Source of the DNA: Corynebacterium meitnerae
GTDB lineage: Bacteria; Actinomycetota; Actinomycetes; Mycobacteriales; Mycobacteriaceae
Assembly (NCBI RefSeq): GCF_027570075.1
Contig: NZ_JAKMUS010000001.1
Coordinates: 248,001 to 312,000, forward strand
DNA length: 64,000 nt
Direction of reading: 5' to 3'
In this document: piece after piece, positions 48,738-57,753 of the stretch
How positions within the stretch are numbered: position 1 is the first letter of the stretch
How the letters are laid out: each line of letters starts with the position of its first letter
The notes under the pieces: generated by a model
Database searches by the model: none
What the model saw: only the letters and a program-made list of their open reading frames with translations
Told to the model about the DNA's origin: nothing
Position numbers and translations under genes: made by a program

Positions 48738-49394
48738 TTAGCGCCCCTGCCCCGCCGCCTTGAGATATGGGTTGGTGGCGCGCTCCCGCTCCACCGTGGT
48801 CGCGGGGCCATGGCCGGGCAGGACAGTGAGTTTGTCATCCAAGTCCCACACCGGGCCCGCCAGCGTGCGGTCCATGGCCGCGGGATCAGACAACGGCAGG
48901 TCAGTACGCCCGATCGACCCGGCAAACAGCACGTCACCCGCAAAGACTACGTCTTCATCTTCCGCGATGAACAGCACGCACCCCGGCGAGTGGCCCGGCG
49001 CATGCACCGTGCGAAACCCGAGGCCCGCGAATTCCATCCGGCCGATCTCAACATGGCGCACATCCTCCGGCTGCTTCATCGCATCAACCTCAAAGATCTG
49101 ACCAAAGTTGCCGGGGGCACCCCACTTGGGGTCCAGCATCACTGCATCGTCGGGGTGGATGTACACCGGCACACCAAACTCCGCGCAATCTCGCGTGTGG
49201 TCAATGTGCCCATGCGTGAGCACCACGGCCACAAGTTCCGCACCCGCCTTATCGACGATCTCCCTCACCGGCCCCGCCATATCCTTACCCGGATCAATGA
49301 CGAAGGCTTCCGGCCGGCCACTGGCACCAGGCTTGCCTACGACGACGTAGGTATTGGTCTGGAACGGCCCGCCGGCAAGTCCCTGGATCTGCAT
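48738..49394 (-). CDS. Metallo-beta-lactamase fold hydrolase (glyoxalase II-like)
   Basis: A 218-residue hydrolase. The metal motif LTHGHIDHTRD (His61, His63, Asp65, His66), VHAPGHSPGCVLFIAED, GDVLFAGSIGRTDLP and PGHGPATTVERE are all present. This is the glyoxalase II / persulfide dioxygenase-like branch; the substrate is uncertain. It lies between tpx and hisS with no gap to tpx, so the three genes form an operon. Confidence 0.88.
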   Translation of the reverse strand: MQIQGLAGGPFQTNTYVVVGKPGASGRPEAFVIDPGKDMAGPVREIVDKAGAELVAVVLTHGHIDHTRDCAEFGVPVYIHPDDAVMLDPKWGAPGNFGQIFEVDAMKQPEDVRHVEIGRMEFAGLGFRTVHAPGHSPGCVLFIAEDEDVVFAGDVLFAGSIGRTDLPLSDPAAMDRTLAGPVWDLDDKLTVLPGHGPATTVERERATNPYLKAAGQGR

Positions 49395-49895
49395 TTAGCT
49401 CTCCAGTGCCTTCTTTGCTGCCTCGTAGTCCGGCTCATTGGCAATCTCAGGAACGAGCTCGGTGTGGACGATCTTGTGGTCCGCATCCGTCACTACAACA
49501 GAACGTGCCAGCAGGCCCTGGATCGGGGAACCCTGCATGATCACGCCGTAGTCTTCACCGAAGGTGGAACGGAAAGCGGATGCGCTGACCACATTCTCAA
49601 TGCCTTCAGCAGCGCAGAAACGCTGTTGCGCGAACGGCAGATCCTTGGAGATGCACAGCACAACCGTGTCCTCCAGGCTGGCAGCCAGCTCATTGAATGC
49701 GCGCACAGACTGAGCACACACACCCGTATCCAGGGACGGGAAGATGTTGAGCACGAGCTTCTTTCCCGCGAAGTCCTTGTCCGTGACCGGCGCCATGTCG
49801 CCGCCAACGAGCTCGAATGCTGGCAGAGCCTCCCCTACTGCGGGCAGCTCACCAGAGGTAGTAGTCGGTTCATTTCGAAAAGTTACGGTAGCCAT
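49395..49895 (-). CDS. tpx: Thiol peroxidase
   Basis: A 166-residue atypical 2-Cys peroxiredoxin reducing hydroperoxides with thioredoxin or mycoredoxin. The peroxidatic cysteine is Cys60 in [17 protein letters not shown], and the resolving cysteine is Cys94 in [14 protein letters not shown]. It is the first gene of tpx-hydrolase-hisS and diverges from the cyclophilin gene across a 151-base gap. Confidence 0.96.
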   Translation of the reverse strand: MATVTFRNEPTTTSGELPAVGEALPAFELVGGDMAPVTDKDFAGKKLVLNIFPSLDTGVCAQSVRAFNELAASLEDTVVLCISKDLPFAQQRFCAAEGIENVVSASAFRSTFGEDYGVIMQGSPIQGLLARSVVVTDADHKIVHTELVPEIANEPDYEAAKKALES

Positions 49896-50046
49896 GTCTC
49901 CCTAGCGTAGAGATTCCTCGCCGTCGCTGCAGACGCCCGCACTATTCCAGTTCCTCTGTGCTGATACTCTTTATCTGCATTAGGCCCGGCTGCATCAGCC
50001 GCGGCCGAAGATTTACCGATTTATCCACGAGTGGAGGTCCGCCGAA

Positions 50047-50919
50047 GTGACGAACAACGCCCAGCGCGGCAAAGACGCACTGAAAGAACTTGACCGCGAG
50101 CTGAAGGCCCGCGACCGCAAGGAAAAGAGCAAGCCGTGGTCAGTTGCCGCGCTCGCACTTCTTGTCCTGGCACTGGTCGGTGGCGGCATCTACTTCGCCG
50201 CAACGTGGAACTCTGATGAGGAGGTCACGGCTGAGGAATCCAGTGAGCAGTCCACCGAACCGTCTGAGGACCTCACTCCGGTGGCACTGGCGAAGAAGCG
50301 CTCCACCCCACTGGATGACACCGTCAGCTGCACCTACACCGAGGATGGCCGCGACGATTACTACAAGGGCTTGCCGAAGCAGGACAACGTGTCCACCCAG
50401 GGCACCGTCGACGTTGAGTTTGATACCTCTGCCGGCCCGATCGGCCTGACCCTTGACCGCTCCGTGTCCCCGTGCACGGTCAACGCCATTGAGTACCTGG
50501 TCAAGGAGAAGTACTACGACAACACCGTCTGCCACCGCCTGACCTCCGGCGGCATCAACGTCCTCCAGTGTGGTGACCCGTCCGGCACTGGCGCTGGCGG
50601 CCCGGGCTTCCAATTCCCGGACGAGTACCCGGTTGACGACGACGCCGAGAACACCAACCAGTCCGTCATCTACGAGCGCGGCACTGTCGCAATGGCCAAC
50701 TCCGGTCCGGACACCAACGGTTCCCAGTTCTTCCTTAACTACGGCGAGTCCCCGCTGGCCCCTGCCTACACCTACTTCGGCACCATCAACGAAGAAGGCC
50801 TGGCAACCCTGGACAAGATCGCCGAAGCAGGCATCGCTGAGGACGGCCAGTCCGCAATGGGTAGCGGCGACGGCGCACCGAAGGAAGAAGTGAAGATCAA
50901 GAAGGCCACGATCTCTTAA
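50047..50919 (+). CDS. Membrane-anchored cyclophilin-type peptidyl-prolyl isomerase
   Basis: The protein has 290 residues. A charged N-terminus (KELDRELKARDRKEKSK) is followed by one transmembrane helix at about 31-51 and a Glu/Ser-rich spacer. The cyclophilin domain runs from about 112 to the end: VEFDTSAGPIGLTLDRSVSPCTVNAI, NTVCHRLTSGG, NGSQFFLNYGES and YTYFGTINEEGLATLDKIAEAG. Catalysis is extracytoplasmic, probably folding secreted proteins. The GTG start has GGAGG upstream. In mycobacteria a similar ppiB gene also lies beside rel. Confidence 0.92.
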   Translation: MTNNAQRGKDALKELDRELKARDRKEKSKPWSVAALALLVLALVGGGIYFAATWNSDEEVTAEESSEQSTEPSEDLTPVALAKKRSTPLDDTVSCTYTEDGRDDYYKGLPKQDNVSTQGTVDVEFDTSAGPIGLTLDRSVSPCTVNAIEYLVKEKYYDNTVCHRLTSGGINVLQCGDPSGTGAGGPGFQFPDEYPVDDDAENTNQSVIYERGTVAMANSGPDTNGSQFFLNYGESPLAPAYTYFGTINEEGLATLDKIAEAGIAEDGQSAMGSGDGAPKEEVKIKKATIS

Positions 50920-50939
50920 GCCCTCACCCCCACACCCCC

Positions 50940-50977
50940 AACGCCACCATGTGAGTTCAGTCACACATGGTGGCGTT
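50940..50977 (+). terminator. Hairpin after the cyclophilin gene
   Basis: AACGCCACCATGTG and CACATGGTGGCGTT are perfect 14-base arms around a ten-base loop, followed by GTTTCT. It sits 21 bases after the stop. The top of the hairpin contains a CRP/GlxR-type dyad. Confidence 0.75.
50950..50965. promoter_or_regulatory. GlxR/CRP-consensus dyad within the hairpin
   Basis: TGTGAGTTCAGTCACA fits TGTGA-N6-TCACA exactly. GlxR, the CRP-like regulator of corynebacteria, binds this consensus. It is about 195 bases upstream of the exported-protein start, far for a simple operator, and it may be an accident of the hairpin. Confidence 0.4.
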
Positions 50978-51159
50978 GTTTCTATGAGGTTCTCAGTTTC
51001 AAGTGCAAGAACCCATGAATTCACCCTTTTGTATAAGTGCCAGATAAGAAAACTGCTGGTGACCTGTGAATCACCTCGCGTTACCCCTTGCAACAGCTAG
51101 TTAGCGCTTGTAGAGTAGCCAACGTCATCAACGAAGTAGAGTCACCGAAAGGGCTACAC

Positions 51160-51504
51160 ATGAAGATCCGTAAGAGCCTCCTCGCCGCAGCTACCGCTGC
51201 CGCTGTTTCCGTCTCCGGCGTCGTCGCCGCTCCGGCATTCGCTGCCGATGAGAACACCGGCACCGACAACACCGTCACCGCACCTGAGAACAAGGACGAG
51301 AAGAAGCCGGAGCTGACCGACAAGGAGAAGCGCAAGGAGAACTCCTCCAAGGCAGCTCGTGACATGTTCTACGATTACAACAAGGACACCAAGGAGTACT
51401 ACATCTCCCCGTCCAAGATCACCGCTTGGATCGCAGTCATCACCTCAGTCCTGGGCCTCATCGGCAAGGTGATCAACTTCGGCCAGAAGAACTTCAAGTT
51501 CTAA
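51160..51504 (+). CDS. Small exported protein of unknown function
   Basis: A 114-residue precursor. A signal peptide ends in AAPAFA, giving likely cleavage after residue 28. The mature part is highly charged (Glu/Lys/Asp/Asn) for about 45 residues, then has SKAARDMFYDYNKDTKEYYI and a C-terminal hydrophobic stretch (TAWIAVITSVLGLIGKVI) ending in NFGQKNFKF. The start ATG 51160 follows GAAAGG. A gene for a small secreted protein beside rel is also known to me in C. glutamicum. The charged-then-hydrophobic layout resembles small envelope or peptide-like proteins, but I assign no function. Confidence 0.75.
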   Translation: MKIRKSLLAAATAAAVSVSGVVAAPAFAADENTGTDNTVTAPENKDEKKPELTDKEKRKENSSKAARDMFYDYNKDTKEYYISPSKITAWIAVITSVLGLIGKVINFGQKNFKF

Positions 51505-51531
51505 ATCTGCGCTGAGCTAAAGCGCACTAAG

Positions 51532-51563
51532 TCCACCCGGTTTTGTCCCCGGGTGGATTTTTT
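51532..51563 (+). terminator. Rho-independent terminator of the exported-protein gene
   Basis: TCCACCCGG and CCGGGTGGA are perfect nine-base arms around an eight-base loop, followed by six T residues. It lies 28 bases after the stop codon. Confidence 0.9.
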
Positions 51564-51625
51564 ACTGCCTGCGTCCTCCCTTTCGTGAAGATGCAGTGAT
51601 TATGTGCTCGAGGGCGAACCACATC

Positions 51626-51708
51626 CGTAACACCAAAGTTTGCCAAATAGGCTGAAAAAGGGCGCTCTAGGCTTAAAAATTGGCAGTTTGGCAAACTTAG
51701 GTGTTGCG
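51626..51708. repeat. Long inverted repeat between the exported-protein gene and rel
   Basis: Arms of 22 bases (51626-51647 and 51687-51708) match at 20 positions; the core of each is AAGTTTGCCAAA or its complement. The 39-base interior contains TAGGCTGAAAAA and TAGGCTTAAAAA as an internal direct repeat. No T-run follows on either strand, so it is not a plain terminator. No flanking target duplication is seen. The rest of the 51564-51751 gap holds nothing else recognisable. Confidence 0.7.
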
Positions 51709-51751
51709 ATTGGTGTAATTGGGGCGGGAATGATGCGAGTATGGAGGTCGG

Positions 51752-54028
51752 CTAGGCGGTAACGCGGTAGACATCGAAGACGCCCTCGATGTTGCGAATC
51801 TGGTTCATCAGGGCACCGAGCTGCTTGGTGTCAGAGACCTGGAAGGTAAACCGCACGGTGGCGATGTGGTCGTCGGCGCAATGATGGTTGAGGGCAACCA
51901 CGGGCAACTTCTGGTCGTTGAGTACTCGGGTGAGTTCAGCCAAGAGGCCTTGCTTGTCCAGCGCTTCCAACTGCATGGTGGCCATGGAGGCGCCGTGGCG
52001 GGAGCCGCGGTCCCAGGCGACGTCGATAAGCCGTGCAGATTCTTGGCGGAGCTTGTCCGCATTCGTGCAGTCCGAACGGTGAACCGAGACTCCCCCGCCG
52101 CGGGTGACAAACCCGAAGATGTCATCGCCGGGCACTGGCAGGCAGCAGCGGGCAAGTTTGGCCATGACATCCGGGGATCCTTCGACCAGAATGGCGGGAC
52201 CGTCCGTTCGCGCGGGGGTCTTGACCAGCTCGGAGAACGGCGCGCGGGAGGCGAGGGCATCAACCGCATCATCCTCATCGCCGAACATGTCCATGAGCAT
52301 GGTGACAACATGCTTGGCGGAAACATTGCCGGAGCCGATGGCGGTGTACAGCCCATCGACGTCCTCATAGCCCAGCTGGGTGGCCACCTTGTTCATGGAA
52401 TCAGCGGTGAACAGGCGGTGTAGCGGCAGGCCACCACGCTGGACCTCCGCGGCCAGGGCATCACGGCCGGCTTCCAGGTGCTCCTCACGGCGCTCCTTGG
52501 CAAACCACTGACGGATCTTCGTCCGGGCACGCGGTGAAACAACGAATTCCTGCCAGTCGCGGGACGGGCCAGCATTGCTGTCCTTGGAGGTGAACACCTC
52601 TACCCTGTCGCCGGATTTCAGCGTGGACTCCAGCGCTACGAGCTTACCGTTGACCTTCGCGCCGATACAGCGGTGGCCGACTTCCGTGTGCACGGCGTAG
52701 GCGAAGTCCACCGGGGTGGATCCAGCCGGCAGGTTGATCACATCGCCCTTGGGCGTGAAGCAGAAGATCTGGGCCGATGTCAGGTCATAGCGCAGTGAGT
52801 CGAGGAATTCGTTGGGGTCTGCTGCTTCCTTCTGCCAGTCAAGTAGCTGACGCATCCACGTCATCTGGTCAATCTCAGCCTGGTCGCCCTTGTGGGAACC
52901 CTTCGTTTCCTTGTAGCGCCAGTGCGCAGCAACGCCGAACTCAGCGTTGTAGTGCATCTCATGGGTGCGCACCTGGATCTCCAGCGGGCGGCCAGAGTTG
53001 TTCATCACCGTGGTGTGCAAGGACTGGTAGACACCAAAGCGCGGGTTGGAAATGTAGTCCTTGAAGCGGCCCGGCATGGCGAAGTACATCGAGTGGACCA
53101 CACCAATAGCGGCGTAGCAGTCGCTGACTGTGTCCACCAGAACGCGGATGCCCACGAGGTCAAAGATCTCGGCGAAGTCGCGGCCGCGCACAGCCATCTT
53201 CTGGTAGATCGACCAGTAGTGCTTCGGGCGGCCCATGACGTCAGCCTTCACACCGTTGGCTTTGAGCTCGTTCTGGATCTCAGTGGTGATCTCCTTGAGC
53301 GCCCGGTCACGCGACGGGGCACGCTCTGCGACGAGGCGGACGATCTCCTCGTACTTCTTCGGGTACAAGATGGCAAAGGCCAGGTCTTCAAGCTCCCACT
53401 TCACTGTGGCCATGCCCAGGCGGTGCGCCAGCGGCGCGATCACATCGAGGGTTTCTCGGGCCTTCTTCTCCTGCTTCTCCGGCGGGAGGAAACGCATGGT
53501 GCGCATGTTGTGCAGGCGGTCTGCCACCTTGATCACCAGCACGCGTGGGTCCTGCGCCATGGCCACGACCATCTTGCGGATCGTCTCAGCCTCAGCGGCG
53601 GAGCCGAAGGCGACCTTGTCCAGCTTGGTCACGCCGTCCACAAGACGGGCGACCTCCGGCCCGAAATCAGCAGTGAGATCCTCCAAGGAGTAGTCGGTGT
53701 CCTCCACCGTGTCATGCAGCAACGCCGCGATCACGGTGGTCGTGTCCATGCCGATCTCAGCGCAGATCGTCGCCACTGCCAAAGGGTGCGTGATGTACGG
53801 GTCCCCCGACTTACGGGTCACGCCTTCATGCAGGCGCTCCGCAGTGTCGTACGCGCGGGAAATATCATCGATAGAGCTCCGCGGGTGATATTTCCGGTGG
53901 ATAGACAGCAACGGCTCCAACACCGGGTTGGTACGAGGACGCCCGCCGGTGAGAGAACGCGCGAGGCGCGCAGACACACTGCGCACGGACGACCCCGAGC
54001 GACGTTGCGGTCTATCGTGAGACGTCAC
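51752..54028 (-). CDS. rel: Bifunctional (p)ppGpp synthetase/hydrolase
   Basis: A 758-residue RelA/SpoT-type stringent response enzyme. The HD hydrolase has [13 protein letters not shown] (His105, Asp106) and [10 protein letters not shown]. The synthetase has [21 protein letters not shown] and [21 protein letters not shown]. These are followed by TGS ([22 protein letters not shown]) and a C-terminal ACT domain. Both active sites look intact. GTG 54028 follows GGAGGAG. It is in the conserved rel-apt cluster. Confidence 0.97.
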   Translation of the reverse strand: MTSHDRPQRRSGSSVRSVSARLARSLTGGRPRTNPVLEPLLSIHRKYHPRSSIDDISRAYDTAERLHEGVTRKSGDPYITHPLAVATICAEIGMDTTTVIAALLHDTVEDTDYSLEDLTADFGPEVARLVDGVTKLDKVAFGSAAEAETIRKMVVAMAQDPRVLVIKVADRLHNMRTMRFLPPEKQEKKARETLDVIAPLAHRLGMATVKWELEDLAFAILYPKKYEEIVRLVAERAPSRDRALKEITTEIQNELKANGVKADVMGRPKHYWSIYQKMAVRGRDFAEIFDLVGIRVLVDTVSDCYAAIGVVHSMYFAMPGRFKDYISNPRFGVYQSLHTTVMNNSGRPLEIQVRTHEMHYNAEFGVAAHWRYKETKGSHKGDQAEIDQMTWMRQLLDWQKEAADPNEFLDSLRYDLTSAQIFCFTPKGDVINLPAGSTPVDFAYAVHTEVGHRCIGAKVNGKLVALESTLKSGDRVEVFTSKDSNAGPSRDWQEFVVSPRARTKIRQWFAKERREEHLEAGRDALAAEVQRGGLPLHRLFTADSMNKVATQLGYEDVDGLYTAIGSGNVSAKHVVTMLMDMFGDEDDAVDALASRAPFSELVKTPARTDGPAILVEGSPDVMAKLARCCLPVPGDDIFGFVTRGGGVSVHRSDCTNADKLRQESARLIDVAWDRGSRHGASMATMQLEALDKQGLLAELTRVLNDQKLPVVALNHHCADDHIATVRFTFQVSDTKQLGALMNQIRNIEGVFDVYRVTA

Positions 54029-54102
54029 TGATAACTCCTCCAGGGTCGGGGTCCAACACTTCTGATCAGTCTACCCAGTGGCGCCGCAGAAGTTTGTGGG
54101 TC

Positions 54103-54690
54103 CTACTCCCCTTTGTTCAGCACCACGAGGGGCACATCACCCAGGCGCTCGCGGCCACCCAGTCCGTCAACCTCAAGCACGACGACGCAACCACACACGG
54201 TGCCGCCGGCGCGCTCGATGAGGTCATGGGCGGCCATGAGGGTGCCGCCGGTGGCTAGGACATCGTCGACAAGCACAACGCGCTTGCCTTCGAACTGCAT
54301 GCCCTCGGCTGGGATCTCCAGCGCGGCCTCGCCGTACTCGAGCGAGTACTCCTCGCGGATGACCGGCGGCGGCAGCTTACCCTTCTTGCGGATGGCCAGG
54401 ATGCCCACGCCCATGTCATACGCCACGGCGGAACCAAGCAGAAAGCCGCGCGCGTCAAGGCCGCCGACCATGTCAGCGCCCATCTTCTCGCAGGCCGTCG
54501 ACATTTCGCGAATGACAATATTCAACGCATCCTTGTCCGCGAGCACCGGTGTGAGGTCCTCGAAGAGCACCCCCTCCTCCGGGAAGTCCTGTACGTAGCG
54601 CATCCTGGCGGCGAGAGCCTCGCGCGCGGTGCTGTACGGGCCGGCCTGAGTGGCAGAGTTGGTTGCTGAGGTCTGGTCGGAGTGAGTCAC
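54103..54690 (-). CDS. apt: Adenine phosphoribosyltransferase
   Basis: The 195-residue salvage enzyme makes AMP from adenine and PRPP. It has [60 protein letters not shown] and the PRPP loop [17 protein letters not shown]. The open frame continues far upstream through the neighbouring gene. GTG 54690 is the most likely start, four bases after the upstream stop, though it lacks a clear ribosome binding site. It pairs with rel in purine-nucleotide balance. Confidence 0.94.
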   Translation of the reverse strand: MTHSDQTSATNSATQAGPYSTAREALAARMRYVQDFPEEGVLFEDLTPVLADKDALNIVIREMSTACEKMGADMVGGLDARGFLLGSAVAYDMGVGILAIRKKGKLPPPVIREEYSLEYGEAALEIPAEGMQFEGKRVVLVDDVLATGGTLMAAHDLIERAGGTVCGCVVVLEVDGLGGRERLGDVPLVVLNKGE

Positions 54691-54694
54691 GGTT

Positions 54695-56488
54695 CTACGA
54701 GCCGGCTTTCTTGTTGCGAGTGGTGGTGGCCCCAGGGATCTGCCAGCGGTCCAAATTCCAGCCGATCCCGACTGGGCCAGTGTAAACGACGACGTTCTTG
54801 ATGTTCTTATCCACGATGAAGGTCCGCGGCTGAGCCGACAGCGGAATAGAGGGAAGCTCCTCCCACAGGCGCTGTTCCTCGGAGCGCAGGGACTGCAACT
54901 CCTCCGAGCGGGACACGGAAGTCTCATACTCCGACATCGGGTCAACGGCGCCGAGGTATGCGTCCACCATCTCCTTTTCGGTGTCATGCTCGTTCCATGC
55001 CGGCTGCTCGGTGCGCAGGTCACCGCGGGTCTTGCCGTTTCCGGTTGCATCAATCACTGTGATTCCTGCTGGTTCGCAGGAAGAGCGGATGGATTCAACC
55101 ATGGCGGCCATGCGCTCGTTCGGGGCGAGGTATCCAATGCGCAGTTCAAGCCCCGCGGCCACCTTCGCGCCCTCAATGTCCACGGCCAAGTGGGGGTTGG
55201 CAATGTCGCCGAGGTGGCGCGTCATCGGGTCATTGTGGTTGAGCACATGTACAGGAGATGCGGGAAGGTCAATGCCTGCAATGCTTGACGACGCCGCCGC
55301 CACCGCCTGCGCATCCACACACTTCGCCAATGCTTGGCGGTTGGCCGGATCCGACCACGGACCGAAGTCCGCGAAGACGAGCGTGTCTGTCATCTCCCCG
55401 ATCACAGTTTGCAGTTCCTGGTGGGCCTCTGGGGCGCTGGGGTCGAGGGATTCCTTCGCGCTACCCGTCGCATTGGCCCCAGACGCTGCAGTGGAATCAC
55501 CGGCCACCGCATCATCGGCATTGGATCCCTCACCGGGATGCGGTGCGGCCTGGTACCAACTTGGGTTGTGATCGTCCAGGTCCGCCACCATGAGTGCGCC
55601 AGCCTTCTGGAGCTCTTCCGTGTTCTTCGTGGACGGCCACACGACGATCTTGTTCACGCCGGGTGCATCACCGTAGTAGTTCTCATTAGCCACCAGGGTG
55701 ACTTCCCCTTCTTCCCCTACTGAATCAATCTTGTAGGGGCCGAAAGAGACCTGCAGTTCCGGGTCGAAATTAGCCAGGCTGAAGCCATAGCGCCAGACTT
55801 CTGCTGCACGCCTGAGCACATCCTCGTCAAAGGCATCCAGTGCCTGCGTCAGCTGAGCTGTCTCCATCCCAATCTTCTTGGCCACCGCGTGGGCAGGCAG
55901 TACTGTGCCCCCACCGAAGAGCTCGCGCCAACGACCTCCCTTGCCCTCCTGGAAGACAACGGTGAATTCCTTGGCGCCCGGGGTGCAATCCACGCGTTCC
56001 ACCTGTTGCATCTGCGGCAAATGAGAAGAAAAGATCTGCGGGTTAGAGCCGGCGATGAAAGCCAGCTTGTAGTCATCACACGTCACCGGAACGCCATCGG
56101 AGAACACAGCCTGGTCGGTCAGTGTGTACACGACCTGGCGCTGCTGCCCCGGCAAAACCTGGGTGCTCACCAAATCCGTGTTAGGAATACGTTGCCCAGA
56201 CGGGCCGGGGATGAAAGCACCGGGAAAAACACGGCCGGACAGGCGCTGCACCTTCATCGAATCGCCGAGGTTCGATGCCGCATTCGTCGTTACCAACGGC
56301 ACCGGCAGCTGATAGCCGAAGTAATCCAGCGCGTTTGGGTCCGTCGCCTTCTCATTCGACGGCGAGCAGCCCGCGAGCACCAGTGCCGTCGCAGTGGTCA
56401 GCGCCGCCACGCCGGTGATCGCGCCACTCCGACGGGTACGTCGATGAGCGTTCTTTGCCTCGTGCTGCTTCCACGATGGTTTCCACAC
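54695..56488 (-). CDS. Family 5 (peptide-type) substrate-binding lipoprotein
   Basis: The 597-residue precursor has lipobox LAGC with cysteine 41 after a basic N-terminal stretch. The mature part is a DppA/OppA-type fold: [40 protein letters not shown] and [23 protein letters not shown]. No ABC permease or ATPase genes flank it; it sits between secF and apt as in related genomes, where it is often called dciAE. The GTG start follows AAGGA. Whether it still serves transport is unknown. Confidence 0.87.
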   Translation of the reverse strand: MWKPSWKQHEAKNAHRRTRRSGAITGVAALTTATALVLAGCSPSNEKATDPNALDYFGYQLPVPLVTTNAASNLGDSMKVQRLSGRVFPGAFIPGPSGQRIPNTDLVSTQVLPGQQRQVVYTLTDQAVFSDGVPVTCDDYKLAFIAGSNPQIFSSHLPQMQQVERVDCTPGAKEFTVVFQEGKGGRWRELFGGGTVLPAHAVAKKIGMETAQLTQALDAFDEDVLRRAAEVWRYGFSLANFDPELQVSFGPYKIDSVGEEGEVTLVANENYYGDAPGVNKIVVWPSTKNTEELQKAGALMVADLDDHNPSWYQAAPHPGEGSNADDAVAGDSTAASGANATGSAKESLDPSAPEAHQELQTVIGEMTDTLVFADFGPWSDPANRQALAKCVDAQAVAAASSSIAGIDLPASPVHVLNHNDPMTRHLGDIANPHLAVDIEGAKVAAGLELRIGYLAPNERMAAMVESIRSSCEPAGITVIDATGNGKTRGDLRTEQPAWNEHDTEKEMVDAYLGAVDPMSEYETSVSRSEELQSLRSEEQRLWEELPSIPLSAQPRTFIVDKNIKNVVVYTGPVGIGWNLDRWQIPGATTTRNKKAGS

Positions 56489-56515
56489 GGTTAATCCTTC
56501 CCCGCACCCAGATTC

Positions 56516-57751
56516 TTAACCCTGGTTCGGGCGCCAGGTCGTGGTGGAGGTCCGACCGTGATCTGGTTCAACATCAGCCTCTGCCCCGGCGGCTTCATGC
56601 TCCGCGCCAGCGTAGGAGACCTCAGCCGGCACGGTTACGGTGCGCTTTGCATTGCCGGTGGCAGCCTCAGCGTCATCGGACACACCGTTGCGGAAGTCTT
56701 CCACTTCCTTGTTGTGCTTCTTGTACGGCTTCTGCATGTTGGTCAGGGTGACCAACAGCGAGGTGGCCAGGAACAGCGAGGAAATAACGCCTTCCACGAC
56801 ACCGATGAGCTGGATCATCGCCAGGTCCTGCAGCGTACCCACGCCGAGCAGCCACACGGCCACGATCATCAGCGCGATGATCGGCAGAGCGGAAATGACG
56901 GACGTAGAAATGGAACGCATCAGGGTCTCGTTAACGGCCAGGTTCGCTTCCTCCGCGTAGGTGGAACGACGGGAATCCAGCACGCCCTCGGTGTTCTCCT
57001 TCACCTTGTCAAACACGATCACCGTGTCGTAGAGGGAGAAGGTCAGCACCGTCAGAAGACCAATGATCATCGCCGGGGTGACTTCGAGGCCGAAGAGGGA
57101 GTAGATGCCCATGATCACCACTCCGTCGAAAAGCAATGCGACCATCGCGGCGATAGCCATGTTGCGCTGCAGACGAACCGCAACGTACACAGCAGCAGCG
57201 ATGAGGAAGATCACCATGGACAGAATCATGCGCTCCGTGATCGTGGAACCCCACGATTCAGACACCGTCGAATCACCGATGGCATCCGGCGAGGCCTTGC
57301 CGTCAGCGTCCTTCGGCTCGTGGGCCTTGTAGATTGCCTCGCGCGCCGTGTCGATCTGCTCTTGAGTGAGCAGCTCGGAGTTGATCTCCAGCGTGCGCGA
57401 ATCACCCGCACCGACGATCTGCGTCAGCTCTGGGGTCACACCGGTGGCCTCGACGAAGGTGTCCTCGACTTCCTCCGCCACCAGGTCGCCGGCAGGCATG
57501 CTCATCTTCGTGCCGCCCTCAAAGTCAATGCCCAGGTTGAATCCGCGCAGAGCCATCGCTGCGAACGAAATCACCAGCAGCACAATAGCGATGGTGTACC
57601 AGAGCTTGGAACGACCAACGAAGTCAATCGCACCCTTGCCCTCGTAGAGGCGCTCAATGCCCGTTGCACGGCGCTCCTCGAGGTTAATGTTCTCCGCAGC
57701 CGCGTCTGCCACAACCGGTCCCGACTGCGTGGAGTTAATGGAGTTACTCAC
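56516..57751 (-). CDS. secF: Protein translocase subunit SecF
   Basis: A 411-residue RND-type subunit with six membrane helices. GFNLGIDFEGGTKM marks the first periplasmic loop. LLTVLTFSLYDTVIVFDKVKEN and NETLMRSISTSVISALPIIALMI are conserved membrane motifs. A 70-residue hydrophilic C-terminal tail is extra, as in other actinobacteria. With SecD it uses the proton motive force to pull exported chains outward. It follows secD by two bases. Confidence 0.96.
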   Translation of the reverse strand: MSNSINSTQSGPVVADAAAENINLEERRATGIERLYEGKGAIDFVGRSKLWYTIAIVLLVISFAAMALRGFNLGIDFEGGTKMSMPAGDLVAEEVEDTFVEATGVTPELTQIVGAGDSRTLEINSELLTQEQIDTAREAIYKAHEPKDADGKASPDAIGDSTVSESWGSTITERMILSMVIFLIAAAVYVAVRLQRNMAIAAMVALLFDGVVIMGIYSLFGLEVTPAMIIGLLTVLTFSLYDTVIVFDKVKENTEGVLDSRRSTYAEEANLAVNETLMRSISTSVISALPIIALMIVAVWLLGVGTLQDLAMIQLIGVVEGVISSLFLATSLLVTLTNMQKPYKKHNKEVEDFRNGVSDDAEAATGNAKRTVTVPAEVSYAGAEHEAAGAEADVEPDHGRTSTTTWRPNQG

Positions 57752-57753
57752 AG

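Noticed and set aside
54691..55053. N-terminal extension of apt into the binding-protein gene
   Set aside because: The extra residues are Arg/Ser/Pro-rich shadow sequence and overlap the real gene in another frame.
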